A DNA stretch of 64,000 nt from Conus ventricosus (Eukaryota; Mollusca; Gastropoda; Neogastropoda; Conidae). Below are positions 46,141 through 56,899 of the stretch, in pieces; positions within the stretch are counted from its first letter, which is position 1; each line of letters opens with the position of its first letter. Made by a program: the position numbers and the translations under genes. Below the pieces are notes generated by a model that was not told the origin of the DNA, did no database searches, and was given only the letters and a program-made list of their open reading frames with translations. The stretch is from positions 12,687,319 through 12,751,318 of the forward strand of contig CM031601.1 of NCBI GenBank assembly GCA_018398815.1, given 5' to 3'.

Positions 46141-46463
46141 CAAAGCATCCCTTTGTGCCCACGTCTCTTTGTGCCCACGTCTCTATAAAGTGGTTAGAGT
46201 TAGGGTTAGGGTTAGGGATAGGGATAGGGTTAGGGATAGGGTTAGGGTTAGGGATAGGGTTAGGGATAGGGTTAGGGTTAGGGTTAGGGTTAGGGATAGG
46301 GTTAGGGTTAGGGATAGGGTTAGGGTTAGGGTTAGGGATAGGGTTAGGGATAGGGTTAGGGTTAGGGTTAGACGTGGGCACAAAAAGACGTGGGCACAAA
46401 GACACGTGGGCTCAAAGATACGTCTGTGGGCACAAAGAGACGTGGGCACAAAGATACGTTCCC
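46141..46463. mobile_element. Foldback-like element with telomere-like core
   Basis: The left arm has tandem TTTGTGCCCACGTCTC and the right arm has tandem GACGTGGGCACAAAG, inverted. The core (46196-46372) is TTAGGG mixed with ATAGGG. GAACTGAGG directly flanks both ends (46132-46140 and 46464-46472), a 9-bp target duplication. The arms match the element at 1504-1947, whose core is unrelated. Inverted tandem-repeat ends and a 9-bp duplication recall Foldback elements. No coding capacity. Confidence 0.85.
46196..46372. repeat. Interstitial telomere-like (TTAGGG/ATAGGG)n
   Basis: About 29 hexamers, mostly TTAGGG with regularly mixed ATAGGG variants, all in the same orientation. TTAGGG is the telomere repeat of molluscs and vertebrates. 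Here it is enclosed within a transposon-like element and is not a chromosome end. Confidence 0.97.
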
Positions 46464-46472
46464 GAACTGAGG

Positions 46473-47447
46473 TGCAGGTGTCAAATGTCCTAGATGGATT
46501 GCAGATTTGGGGAAATCAAGTAGAAGACCACAGTGGTCAATTTCACAGGCCCAGCAGACCGAATCCACCACAAGATTTTTATACAAAACTTAATAGGGTC
46601 TGGATCTGGAATATCAGTATTTTTTTTAGAAATGATACCTGTTTTGTATGTCAGTTGTTAAGTTCAGCACTGAAAAAAAAAGATCAGCAGTTATAGGTTT
46701 ACATCCTCACGCTGACAGGCTGTTAAACAACATTTACAAGGGAAGGGTTGGGAGATGAGGTGAAGTATAGCTGACAAATAATGTATCTTGATCTCTCCTA
46801 TGTATCATTCTAACCGTCTACACTCACATGTTGTAAATATTGAAACTCAAAACAGCAAACATTTCTGGAAAAAAAGAAAAGTTCAGATGATGTGCTTCTG
46901 TGTACTCTCATTTCATCATACTGAGCATGCACGTGTACTGGACACACGTCCAATATGTGTTCACAGCGTTGCCCTTCCAGTTTAATCTTTCCTTGTCCTT
47001 TGGATTACAATGGGCAGACTTTTCAGGTGTAAAACCCGCCCAAAGGTGGAAAACTGGCATGCTGTCATAGGTTGTCTACACAACTGGCACTTATATTTGC
47101 TTAAATTCTGGCCCAGTTGAAATTATTATGCACAACAATAAGTAATCTTTCAAAAGAACATATGGAGAAGTTTGCTTCCACTGATTTTGAAACCTTCAAT
47201 ACCCTGTCTTGAACCATCCCGTTCACTGAACTAAGGTACGTACACTTAAAAAAAATTTTTTTAATTGCACAGCAACAAGAGGTAGACAGGTACAACGTTA
47301 GGGTCAAAGCAATAATTAATCAGATCTGTCAAGAAAGCTCCTCAAGCAGATATTTATTTTTCTTGAGAAAATTTGTTTTAAGTACCACTAAGAACATACA
47401 AGTATCAATACAGTCATATTTCGCATTGCAATCAACATCCTATACTA
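46473..47447. other. HMMR intron sequence, nothing recognised
   Basis: AT-rich sequence between the foldback-like element and the LTR retrotransposon. No exon, repeat family or RNA gene could be supported. Confidence 0.6.
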
Positions 47448-47452
47448 CTGTT

Positions 47453-48831
47453 TGTCACGGACAGAAAAAAGAAAAACCGAAGTCGTGGTCAGTCGCCAGC
47501 CAGCTCAACTGGGCATAAGCCCAAAGTCAAACATTCTGGGCGCCAGGCAGACGGCCTCATGTGTCGGTCAGCCAATTAAGCACGGCGGGAGGCTATTTTT
47601 AGTCCTACATGGAGACAGCATCATTCCCAGATAGACTAAGCCGCTTGACCGACGCCTCGATAGGTCTGGCCAGACGGGTCTCGGCGCCTGGGTCAGACTC
47701 ATCCAGCCAATTTGTAGGACCAGTGTCCACAATTAAGTCGGACGTCGCCGGTTAAAGTAGGGGGGGGAAGGTATTGTGTGGTGGGGGGTGAAATCAAGCT
47801 AATTAATTAAATGACCCATTGACCACCACAGAGAGCAAGGCAGGTAGATGTGACTGTCATGATTTACATATCCAATGAAATGAGAGGGGAGGCAACCTCA
47901 GTATAAGGCGGGAAAATACTGACCAATGGTACTCACCCTTGGACAGATGGGTTCAGGATAAGATAGGAATGCGTGAGTGAGGAGGGGGAGGAACGAAAAA
48001 AAGAGAGAGAGAGAGAGAGGTTCTGAGAGTAGGCTCTGCTCGAGAGAAAAGGCAGAGAGACGAGAGGAGGAGAGAAGAGAACCAAGTTGAGGCATTAGCA
48101 CGAGATAGAGTCTGCAGAGGAAGGACTAAGGAGAGATGTGGAGAGACAGAGTTGCTAACTGATGAAGAGAAAAAAAAAGAAAAGAGAAAAGGAAACGAAA
48201 AGAAAAGCAACCATGTCCATTTGATAGAGCAGACTAGAAGAGAGAGAGAGAGTGCAATGCGTTAATGCAGGAGGAAAGAAAGGAGAACAGATCGATGTCT
48301 GGTAGTCACTGTTCAATCTGAACCGGGGTTCGACCTCATACCTGGCAGCGTCACTTCGTCAAGCAGAACCACAGGCCAACGCCAGTGCCAGCAGTCTAAC
48401 CTGACCAGTGCCAGCAGTCCAACCTGACCAGTGCCGGCGGTCCAACCTGACCAGTGCCAGCAGTTGTGTTGTGCTTGTGAAAGTGACAGTGAAAAGAAAC
48501 AAAGAAAAAAAGAAGAAAAGAAAAGACAGTGATTCGTGAATAGTTTAAGATCTCCTGGCCAGGTAAAGTAAAAATCTATTTATACCCGGGTTAGTTAATG
48601 ATGATTTAGATAAATGGTTTTGTGAAGTTCAAGGAAAAAGAGAATGTTTTATTTTGTTTGACTCCATGCGCATTGATGTTTCTTTCTATGATCATGTGTA
48701 GTAAAGTTATAGACTTTACTAGTGGTTTGATGTGACGAATGCATGATATATGAATGAGATTGTAAGCAAGCTGTGAGTGTGTTTGGGCTGTGCGCTAGTC
48801 CTTCCTCCACTGACATACCCCGAGGTTGACA
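47453..48831 (+). repeat. 5' LTR
   Basis: A 1379-bp LTR beginning TGTCACGGACAG and ending ACCCCGAGGTTGACA. It contains poly-G, GA-rich stretches and a repeated GACCAGTGCCAGCAGTC motif (48390-48470). The matching 3' LTR differs by about nine visible substitutions and a few homopolymer-length changes. Confidence 0.97.
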
Positions 48832-48860
48832 ATTAATTGGCGAGCCTGCCAGGATATTCT
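48832..48860 (+). promoter_or_regulatory. Candidate primer-binding site
   Basis: Just after the 5' LTR, ATTAA is followed by TGGCGAGCCTGCC. TGG at this point is expected where a tRNA 3' CCA end primes minus-strand synthesis. I cannot name the tRNA. Confidence 0.4.
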
Positions 48861-49795
48861 GGCCCATTTATTATAATTGTTCAACTTCTCAGAGAGGAAG
48901 CTGGGTGGGATTCAAGTATTGTAATCCTAAGACAAGGTAGTGTCTTACTGTATGTTCCCAAGATAGTTAAATACTAGGCTTGGCATTGCTTCCAAGATAG
49001 TTAACACTAGGCTTGGCATTTCAGCCCCAGAGTACTTATTTCGCATAGATTGCCTATAATTCGCTCTCATAGTTGGGTCAGGCGCTAGGCGTCTTATAAA
49101 AACTAATTACGTTGTCCCAAGCTAATATTATCATTCATAGGATTGTGCTATTACGTCACTCGTGTCGGTAACCACCAGTTTGGCTGTCGTAGTAATAAAA
49201 TCTTGTTCAGAAAAAAAAAAAAGGATATAATGGCGGAAGAAAAGAACACCCCTATCGAACAACTTGTGAGCGTCGCTCGTGATTTAGGCTACTCGGGAGA
49301 AGAGTTGCGAGCATTCGTTGAAACCCAACAAAAGTGGAAAGAGATGAACGAGCGGAAAGACGCCGTGTTGCAGTAGAAATAGCAGAGCAGGAAAAAGCTA
49401 AAGAAATGCAGGAAACAGAAAGACAAAGGATTCAATTAGAGTTAGAGAGAGTGAAAATACAAAGGGAGACCACCGATGATGGCAGCTCAGTTTCCAGTGA
49501 CCCTGTGCGCAGTTATGCCCCCCGACCAAAGTTGACAAAATTCTCTGAAGGATCAGATTCGATTGATGCGTACATCAGTCGTTTTGAAACGTTTGCTACT
49601 AGTCAGGGTTGGCCTTCAGAAGAGTGGGCAGTCATTTTGTCAGCGCTATTGACGGGTAAGGCATTACAGATTTTCACTGCGTTACCAGCAGACCAACAAT
49701 CTGATTTTGGTGCTGTGAAGGAGTCGTTGATGAAGGGATTTGACCTCACAGAGGAGGGGTTCAGGAAGAAATTTCGATCAGCTAGATTACAAGCA

Positions 49796-50789
49796 CAGGG
49801 CTGAGATTTAGCAAGCCAGGCTAAGGAGCCAGCCGGGCTCCTAACCTGGGAGGTTGAGGTTGCCAGAAAATTTTTCAGGTTGCCAGACCCTTTCATTGAA
49901 AATGCAGTCCTATTTTAAATTTGCAGCTTATACACACGCTTATTTTCAACAACAACAATAACACTGTTTCTGCTCATTAATTTTGGAAAACAAATTTATT
50001 TTCAGTTGTCATTGATATTGCCACCCAGGTATATCATAACTGACAAAGAAAAAGAGATCTTTTATATCCAAAAGCATTTGACTAGTAGAAGTAAAAAGCG
50101 TCATGACAAGATTTGTCCCTGTTTTGTACCTGAAGCACCTTCAGTCTACAGTCTGCCAAGGGCCAGATCTCATCATCATCATCATCATCCTCAATGTTGA
50201 AAAAGGTGAAGCAGCTTGGGTCTGCCTTCCTCAGGCCAGCAAAGTCATCACCATCTAACCCAGCACTGAGACTCTGCTGCTGCTGTTTGTAAGTCGTCAT
50301 CCATTTTCGGCAGGGTGCACAGTGCATCTCCTTCTTGTCGGCATCGTACACAAGCCATGCTCTCTCCTCCCCTGTTTCTGTCCTCTTCCATCCTGGCACC
50401 CACTTTCGATCTCTCTTTTCTTTCATATTCCTTATTCTGCTTCTTTTTTTCTTCTTCTGACTTAGTTTTTTTTTTGCTGGAGGCTCAGAGACACCGGTTA
50501 AAAAGCGCCACATGACCACCGACTGAACAAGTAAGCGGAAAGAGCGGAAATGGCAAGTCTCGCGCGACTCTGAACCTGGGCCGGGAAAGCCCCAGCACGG
50601 CAGTGATGAAAGATGGCAGTCGGCAGGCGCGTGTTTGTTTTTACAGGGCATGTCGTTTGTGTACAGGTACAGAATCACTGGCGGTGATTTTTAGGTCGCC
50701 AGCCGGGCGAATGGTACTGTAAATTGAGTTCGCCCGACTCCAATTTTAGGGGCCATTGGCGAGTTGGCGAACGTTAAAGCTCAGCCCTG
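49796..50789 (-). mobile_element. hAT-like element inserted in gag
   Basis: The ends CAGGGCTGAGATTTAGC and (reverse complement of the right end) CAGGGCTGAGCTTTAAC form a 17-bp inverted repeat with two mismatches. CAAGCA is duplicated directly on both sides (49790-49795 and 50790-50795). Removing the insert and one CAAGCA restores the gag frame. It carries a minus-strand zinc-finger exon of a hAT transposase and lacks the catalytic part, so it is non-autonomous. Confidence 0.88.
50082..50513 (-). pseudogene. hAT transposase N-terminal zinc-finger exon
   Basis: From ATG at 50513 the frame reads MWRFLTGVSEPPAKKK, a lysine-rich linker, then RKWVPGWKR and ERAWLVYDADKKEMHCAPCR. The W-x-VYD-x5-MxCxxCR pattern is the TTF/BED-like zinc finger of ZNF862-type hAT proteins. 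It ends in an acidic tail (DDDDDD) and stops. No DDE or dimerisation domain follows, so it is likely one exon kept from a larger transposase gene. Confidence 0.7.
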
Positions 50790-51379
50790 CAAGCAGGTGA
50801 AACGTACACTCAGTTTGGTGCACGTTTAGATCACTATTTTGAGAAGTGGTTAGAGTTGAGTGGTACGAAGAAGGAGTTCGCTGAGTTGAAAGAGCTGGTT
50901 ATGAAAGAACAGATTTTGTCAGGTTGCGGCCCTGAGTTAACTATACATTTGAAAGAGAGACAGCCAGAGACAGCAGGGGAGTTGCTGAAGTTAGCAGAGG
51001 TGTATAGAGAGGCACGTTTGGGCACTAAGGTGCAGGAGAAACAGGTGCCAGACACAGGTGAGAAGAGTGCAAGGAGACTAGGGGAGTTTTCTGCAAAGTC
51101 TGCAAACCCAGTGGTGGGGCAGAAAGGAGGACAAAGGGACAATAGATGTTTCATTTGTCACAAGAAGGGACATGTGGCGAGGGATTGTCGCATGAGGTTC
51201 CAGAAGGCAGCAGCCTTGCAAGAGGTCGATAAGGGTCGCCAGGGGAAACGACCTGCAGTGGAACCAAAAGGGATCCAATCTGAAGAGGGTGGAGTGCGGC
51301 CTATGGCTAGCACTGGACAGCAGTCAGTGTCAGGGATGGAGGGCACTAGGCTGAGTGGTTCATTACCAGTGGAAGAAGG

Positions 51380-51660
51380 GTGGATTGGCCAGCAGAGGGT
51401 GAAAGTGTTACGAGACATGGTTGTTCATGTGGTGTAGTAAGAACAACGCTGGTCGAGGAAGGGGATTTGACAGGGCAAATCCAGACCTGTACTCTAATCG
51501 ATGGCACTGTGAAGAAGTTCCCAGTTGCTAAGTTAGAAGTACGTACCCCTTACTTCTCAGGCGAGTTGTCTGCCCTGGTGATGGAGAAACCCCCTTTATG
51601 ATTTGATCATTGGAAATTTTTCCAGGTGCAAGGGATCCAGGGGATCCTGAGTTGTTGACT
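51380..51660 (+). pseudogene. LTR element aspartic protease region
   Basis: After the zinc knuckle, RVKVLRD precedes a catalytic DTG-type site that is broken by a one-base deletion near 51416. The frame then continues CSCGVVRTTLVEEGDLTG and, later, a DLIIGN block typical of retroelement proteases (about 51600). A VQTRSKKEEK linker follows, leading straight to integrase with no RT between. Confidence 0.75.
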
Positions 51661-51797
51661 GCTACAGGGGCAGCAGTTCAAACACGGAGCAAGAAGGAGG
51701 AAAAGGTTTATAAACCGTTAGTCGTTCCCGCAAGGAAGTCAGGCATAGATGTGTCGCCTGATGAGTTTGGGCAGCGCAGGAACAAGACCCTTCGCTC

Positions 51798-52990
51798 GTG
51801 AAGTCTTGGGAGTTGGCAAGAGGTGGAGAGAAACAGGTGGTTAGAGGAGGTGAGACAGAATTTCTGGTGAAAGGCGGGCTGTTGTACCCAGTGTTCACCA
51901 AGGGGAAGACGGGCAAGGTGACAACTCAGTTAGAGGTACCAGCATGTTACCGTGACACTGTCATGTCAGTGGGTCACGAGTCGCTCATGGCGGGTCATCT
52001 CGGCACCAGCAAAACAGCTGACCGAATCTTTGATGATTTTCATTGGCCAGGGGCAATGGCAGACATAAAGCGGTTCTGCATGTCATGTGACGTGTGTCAA
52101 AGGTCAGCCACAAGAGGGGTGAAGAGGAAGGCGCCTCTTAAACAGCCCCCTTTAATTGACACACCATTCAGGAGGGTGGCTATCGATCTGATTGGCCCAA
52201 TCTCACCTGTACCAAAGGTGGGCACAGGTATGTGTTGACACTCGTGGACTACGCGACCAGATATCCAGAAGCGGTCGCATTGAAAGGCGTATACGCACCA
52301 GGTCGCTGAAGGGCTGGTAGACATATTTTCTCGCGTGGGCGTGCCGTCACAAATTCTCAGTGACAGGGGGTCACAGTTCACCTCAGGCGTGATGAGGGAG
52401 GTCAACAGGCTGCTAGGGATCACACAGCTTCTCACTACCCCATACCATCCACAATGCAATGGCTTGGTGGAAAGATTCAATGGTGTGCTGAAGGGCATCT
52501 TAAAGAAGCTCTGTGAGGAAAGGCCAGCAGATTGGGACCGTTACATTCCAGCGGCACTGTTCGCCTACAGGGAAGCCCTCAGGAGAGCACAGGCTTTTCA
52601 CCATTCGAGCTGCTGTATGGGCGGACAGTTCGGGGACCAGTGTGTATTCTCAAAGAGCTGTGGTCCGGAGAACAGGAGTCAGAAGAGGTCAAAACCACTT
52701 ATCAGTATGTGGTGGACTTACGCAATAGGCTAGAGGAGACGTGTAAGGTTGCAAGGGAAAGTTTGCAGGAGGCTAGGGTCGTGCAGAAGAAGCAATATGA
52801 CAGGAAGGTGAGGAAGCAATCCTCAAGGCGGGAGATCAAGTCCTGTTACTGCTTCCCACGGATCACAACAAGCTGCTGATGCATTGGAAAGGACCATTCA
52901 CCATCACTGAAAAGGTAGATCGGGATTACCGAATTGATGTGAATGGGAAACCAAAACTTTTCCATGCGAATTTGCTCCGCAAATATTCAG
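51798..52990 (+). pseudogene. LTR element integrase
   Basis: Zinc-binding HHCC module (HESLMAGHLG, then CMSCDVCQR at about 52078-52104). A DDE core follows, with the first Asp in VAIDLIGPI (about 52180), the second in ILSDRGSQF (about 52355) and the Glu in NGLVERFNGVLK (about 52460). The C-terminal segment MHWKGPFTITEKVDRDYRID (about 52880) resembles the tail of Ty3/gypsy integrases. Indels at about 52225-52310 and 52570 break the frame. Confidence 0.9.
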
Positions 52991-53099
52991 CGTGAGACTC
53001 AGCACATAGGCGCAGCAGCAATCATTGATGAGGTGAAAGAGACCCAGCAGAAGAAGGGGAGATTTTGTTGCCTAAGTTTCCAGAAGAGTCATACAGGGA

Positions 53100-53799
53100 T
53101 GTGTCACTGTATGAAGGGCTAGACAGTAGGAGTTCCTAGGTTTTGTTGTTGGAGGCGACACAAAGCAGCCAGAAAAGGGAAAGGTGGAGAAGATGATGAA
53201 TTCAGAGAGACCAAAGACCAAAACAGAAATCAGGAGTCTGCTAGGTTTTATTGGTTTCTACAGGGAGTTTGTACCAAACTTCGCAGCAATCACGAGTCCT
53301 CTCAGTGATTTGGTCAAGGCAGGGAAACCGGCAGTGGTCGAATGGTCAGACGCTGCAGAGCAAGCACTACAGACAGTGCTAGAACGACTAGGTTCCCGTC
53401 CCATCTTGAAGCATACCGGATATGTCTAAACCATTTTTGTTGCGTACAGATGCATCAGGTGGTGGAGTAGGTGCAGTATTGTTGCAGGAACACGAAGGGG
53501 TCGAGTTTCCTGTGAAGTATGCTAGCAGGAAGCTGACGAAGTGTGAAGAAGGGTACGCAACGGTAGAGAAGGAGTGTTTGGCTGTCGTGTGGGCTGTGCA
53601 GAAATTTCACAAATACTTGTATGGGAAAGAGTTCGTGATAGAGACAGATCATCAACCACTCGAATTCCTGCAGGAGGCGCAGCTGAAAAACAGCAGGGTT
53701 CTGCGTTGGGCAATGGCACTGCAGCCCTACAGGTATCAAGTTCAGTACATTCCAGGTCGACAGAATGTAGGAGCTGACTATTTAAGCCGTGTAGTCTAG
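53100..53799 (+). pseudogene. LTR element RT end and RNase H
   Basis: Begins with FLGFVVGG (about 53137), the last conserved RT block, then TEIRSLLGFIGFYREFVPNF and the connection. RNase H follows, with LLRTDASGGGVGAVLL, the catalytic Glu region EKECLAVVWAVQKF and ETDHQPL. LSRVV and a stop come at 53797. The RT fingers and palm with YxDD, which should lie between integrase and FLGFVVGG, are absent. A frameshift lies near 53425. Confidence 0.9.
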
Positions 53800-54356
53800 C
53801 AAGCTGCAACTCAGAGGAAGTCAGTCATGTCCGGGGTGCATAGCCACTTTGTAAATAATATGTGTGGATTACGGTGAGATTGAGTGGATATGGGTTCATT
53901 CCCATTTGGCTATGGTTCATTATTTTCTTTGTGAGACTTGTTCATGTAAATGTAGTTATGTTTGGAGCATACAGTCGCTTGTGTAGTAATGCACTGTTTG
54001 CGATAAGTGAGGATGGAGATTCCTCAGTGAGGTGTCATGGGTCGTGATCATATCAGATTGTGCTTTTCATAATAATTGTGGAGAGAAGATGTGGCAAATC
54101 CGCAGGTAGGGGAATTGCATAGGTGCGCACAGAGGTTATCATAAAATGAGTTGAAATGAGGCAAAAGCGCACGTCAATGATAACTCATTGGGGTGATATT
54201 CACTAATGATATATCTTATAATTTGCAAACCGGTTGTTGTAAATTATTTTGCAAAACTTTGCACGTGTAGCTGTGGTGTCAGCAAATTCGGTTGTTGTCT
54301 TTTTTGTACCGTTGTTTTGAGACAATGCTGAGCATAGTCTTTTGCAAGGGGGAAAT

Positions 54357-55738
54357 TGTCACGGACAGAAAAAAGAAAAACCGAAGTCGTGGTCAGTCGC
54401 CAGCCAGCTCAACTGGGCATAAGCCCAAAGTCAAACATTCTGGGCGCCAGGCAGACGGCCTCATGTGTCGGGTCAGCCAATTAAGCACGGCGGGAGGCTA
54501 TTTTTAGTCCTACATGGAGACAGCATCATTCCCAGACAGACTAAGCCGCTTGACCGACGCCTCGATAGGTCTGGCCAGACGGGTCTCGGCGCCTGGGTCA
54601 GACTCATCCAGCCAATTTGTAGGACCAGTGTCCACAATTAAGTCGGACGTCGCCGGTTAAAGTAGGGGGGGGGGGGGAAGGTATTGTGTGGTGGGGGGTG
54701 AAATCAAGCTAATTAATTAAATGACCCATTGACCACCACAGAGAGCAAGGCAGGTAGATGTGACTGTCATGATTTACATATCCAATGAAATGAGAGGGGA
54801 GGCAACCTCAGTATAAGGCGGGAAAATACTGACCAATGGTACTCACCCTTGGACAGATGGGTTTAGGATAAGATAGGAATGCGTGAGTAAGGAGGGGGAG
54901 GAACGAAAAAAGAGAGAGAGAGAGAGGTTCTGAGAGTAGGCTCTGCTCGAGAGAAAAGGTAGAGAGATGAGAGGAGGAGAGAAGAGAACCAAGTTGAGGC
55001 ATTAGCACGAGATAGAGTCTGCAGAGGAAGGACTAAGGAGAGATGTGGAGAGAGAGAGTTGCTAACTGATGAAGAGAAAAAAAAAGAAAAGAGAAAAGGA
55101 AACGAAAAGAAAAGCAACCATGTCCATTTGATAGAGCAGACTAGAAGAGAGAGAGAGAGTGCAATGCGTTAATGCAGGAGGAAAGAAAGGAGAACAGATC
55201 GATGTCTGGTAGTCACTGTTCAATCTGAACCGGGGTTCGACCTCATACCTGGCAGCATCACTTCGTCAAGCAGAACCACAGGCCAACGCCAGTGCCAGCA
55301 GTCTAACCTGACCAGTGCCAGCAGTCCAACCTGACCAGTGCCGGCGGTCCAACCTGACCAGTGCCAGCAGTTGTGTTGTGCTTGTGAAAGTGACAGTGAA
55401 AAGAAACAAAGAAAAAAAGAAGAAAAGAAAAGACAGTGATTCGTGAATAGTTTAAGATCACCTGGCCAGGTAAAGTAAAAATCTATTTATGCCCGGGTTA
55501 GTTAATGATGATTTAGATAAATGGTTTTGTGAAGTTCAAGGAAAAAGAGAATGTTTTATTTTGTTTGACTCCATGCGCATTGATGTTTCTTTCTATGATC
55601 ATGTGTAGTAAAGTTATAGACTTTACTAGTGGTTTGATGTGACGAATGCATGATATATGAATGAGATTGTAAGCAAGCTGTGAGTGTGTTTGGGCTGTGC
55701 GCTAGTCCTTCCTCCACTGACATACCCCGAGGTTGACA
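54357..55738 (+). repeat. 3' LTR
   Basis: 1382-bp copy of the 5' LTR, preceded by the polypurine tract. Visible differences are about nine substitutions (for example CAGCGTC to CAGCATC near 55257 and TATACCC to TATGCCC near 55492) and changes in G, A and GA run lengths. Confidence 0.97.
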
Positions 55739-55954
55739 CTGTTACCAATACTATGAAATGTATGATACCATCATCATTTGATGAACATTATCTCTGATCA
55801 GTATTGTTTATCATTAACATAATTCTCATTGTCATCGTTGTTATCATTACTGTCACCATCATCATTACCATTATCACACACACTACACCATTAAAATAAT
55901 GATTCCATCTTCTTTCCTGACACTAACCAATGATTAAACACCACTCTGTTTTAC

Positions 55955-56064
55955 CTTTGGCATTTGTCCTTGAGTTGTGCCATCTCCTTGCTGTGCACTT
56001 CAGTGGAGTCATTCAGCTTATCCCTCAGCGCGTCATTAGCTATCTGGTGCTGCTTGTTCTCCAC
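55955..56064 (-). CDS. HMMR: HMMR coiled-coil exon
   Basis: Acceptor TACTGTACAG to 56064; donor CAAAG|GTAAAA after 55955. It starts in phase 0 with VENKQHQIANDALRDKLNDS and ends QLKDKCQ plus two bases. It follows the exon ending in RVEQLE without a heptad break. The LTR element lies in the intron downstream. Confidence 0.85.
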
Positions 56065-56657
56065 CTGTACAGTACCCCCACACAGGGCAGCAATCATGGA
56101 TTGATTCACCAAACACTGCATAGGTCTTAATGAACAGCTGATAAATAGTCTGTGTATATATTGTTTGCTAAGGATGACATAACTGATGATTGACCACTGT
56201 TCTCTTGATTCAAGGGTTCTACCTTCAGTTTCTGTTGATGACAGCCAGGTAAGAGATGTTCTCTTTAGAGTCAATATCTGAGCAGACTCCATCTCCTACA
56301 GTCCTTCGGACGTGACTTACACCAAGAACCTGCATGTGAATGCATGCACACACAAAAAAAGTCTAAATTAGTCTAAATCGCCAAAAATGCATGCATGTTA
56401 AATTCCACTCACTCCTTCTCAGAAAAGCAGGTCACACTGTGCCTGTGGTGTGGGTTAACATTTTTAAACACAAACAAAAAAACGTGAACACTGGTGTCAT
56501 GTTTCAACATCATCCCTAAAGACAGGATCTGCATACTTTTAAGGTGGGATTAAACACACACACACACACACACAAACATCTCATTAATGGTGAAACTCAC
56601 AATTTAAACCATGGAAGAAAGCAGAAGAAGAAGAAGAGAAAGGAGAAGATGCCTAAC

Positions 56658-56899
56658 CTCCAGCTGTTCCACTCGCATCCTCAGTTCCCTGCAGGTAGTG
56701 TCTGCAGTCTGCTGTTCCTCTTCCACTCTGAGCTGCAGGTTCTTGATGGCAGCCTGGAGGTCAGTGTTGGTGGCCTTCTCCTCCTGTAACTCCTCCTTCA
56801 CCACCCCCATGGCTGCTTGGAGATCTGTGTTGGTGATCTTCTGGTCCTCAGCTGTTTCTTCAAATCACTGCTGCCAGCCTTCAGGCTGCAAACCTCATC
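56658..56899 (-). CDS. HMMR: HMMR coiled-coil exon with one-base frame break
   Basis: Acceptor GTCTGTGTAAAG to 56899; donor CTGGAG|GTTAGG after 56658. Reading starts DEVCSLKAGSSDLKKQL, then shifts frame near 56845-56852 and continues EDQKITNTDLQAAM, KEELQEEKATNTDLQAAIKN and RVEQLE. The 242 bp are one short of 81 codons, and both borders are in phase 0, so a single base is missing. It contains an internal duplication of the KATNTDLQAA type. Sequencing error or a real lesion are both possible. Confidence 0.82.

Larger units (their letters stand above)
49230..51437 (+). pseudogene. LTR element gag with SCAN-like region and zinc knuckle
   Basis: Starts at ATG 49230 (MAEEKNTPIEQLVSVARDLG). A coiled, Glu/Arg-rich part is followed by a capsid-like segment (KLTKFSEGSDSIDAYISRFE). 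The hAT-type insertion at 49796-50789 falls after LQA. The reading resumes at GETYTQFGARLDHYFEKWLE and LKELVMKEQILSGCGPEL, which is like retroviral-type SCAN/capsid C-terminal helices. A CCHC knuckle C-x2-C-x4-H-x4-C lies at 51147-51188. A further frameshift lies near 49360. Gag would coat the element RNA; this copy cannot make it intact. Confidence 0.88.
47453..55738 (+). mobile_element. Ty3/gypsy-class LTR retrotransposon, INT before RT
   Basis: Two direct LTRs (TGTCAC...TTGACA) flank gag, protease, integrase and RT-end/RNase H remnants. CTGTT is duplicated at 47448-47452 and 55739-55743. The polypurine tract AAGGGGGAAAT directly precedes the 3' LTR. The integrase lies upstream of the RT/RNase H part, the reverse of ordinary Ty3/gypsy order but known from Gmr1-like elements. 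The RT palm is deleted, gag is interrupted by a hAT-type element, and many frames are shifted. It lies in an HMMR intron, antisense to that gene. Close LTR identity implies a recent insertion. Confidence 0.93.

Noticed and set aside
46196..46372. True chromosome end or fusion site
   Set aside because: The array is short, enclosed by inverted arms and a 9-bp duplication, with HMMR exons on both sides.
46110..46696. Asn-Pro or Arg-Val repeat proteins
   Set aside because: Translations of TTAGGG/ATAGGG hexamers on both strands.
47953..48210. Ser/Leu/Phe-rich minus-strand frame within the LTR (also in the other LTR)
   Set aside because: Antisense of GA-rich LTR sequence; present in both LTRs simply because they are copies.
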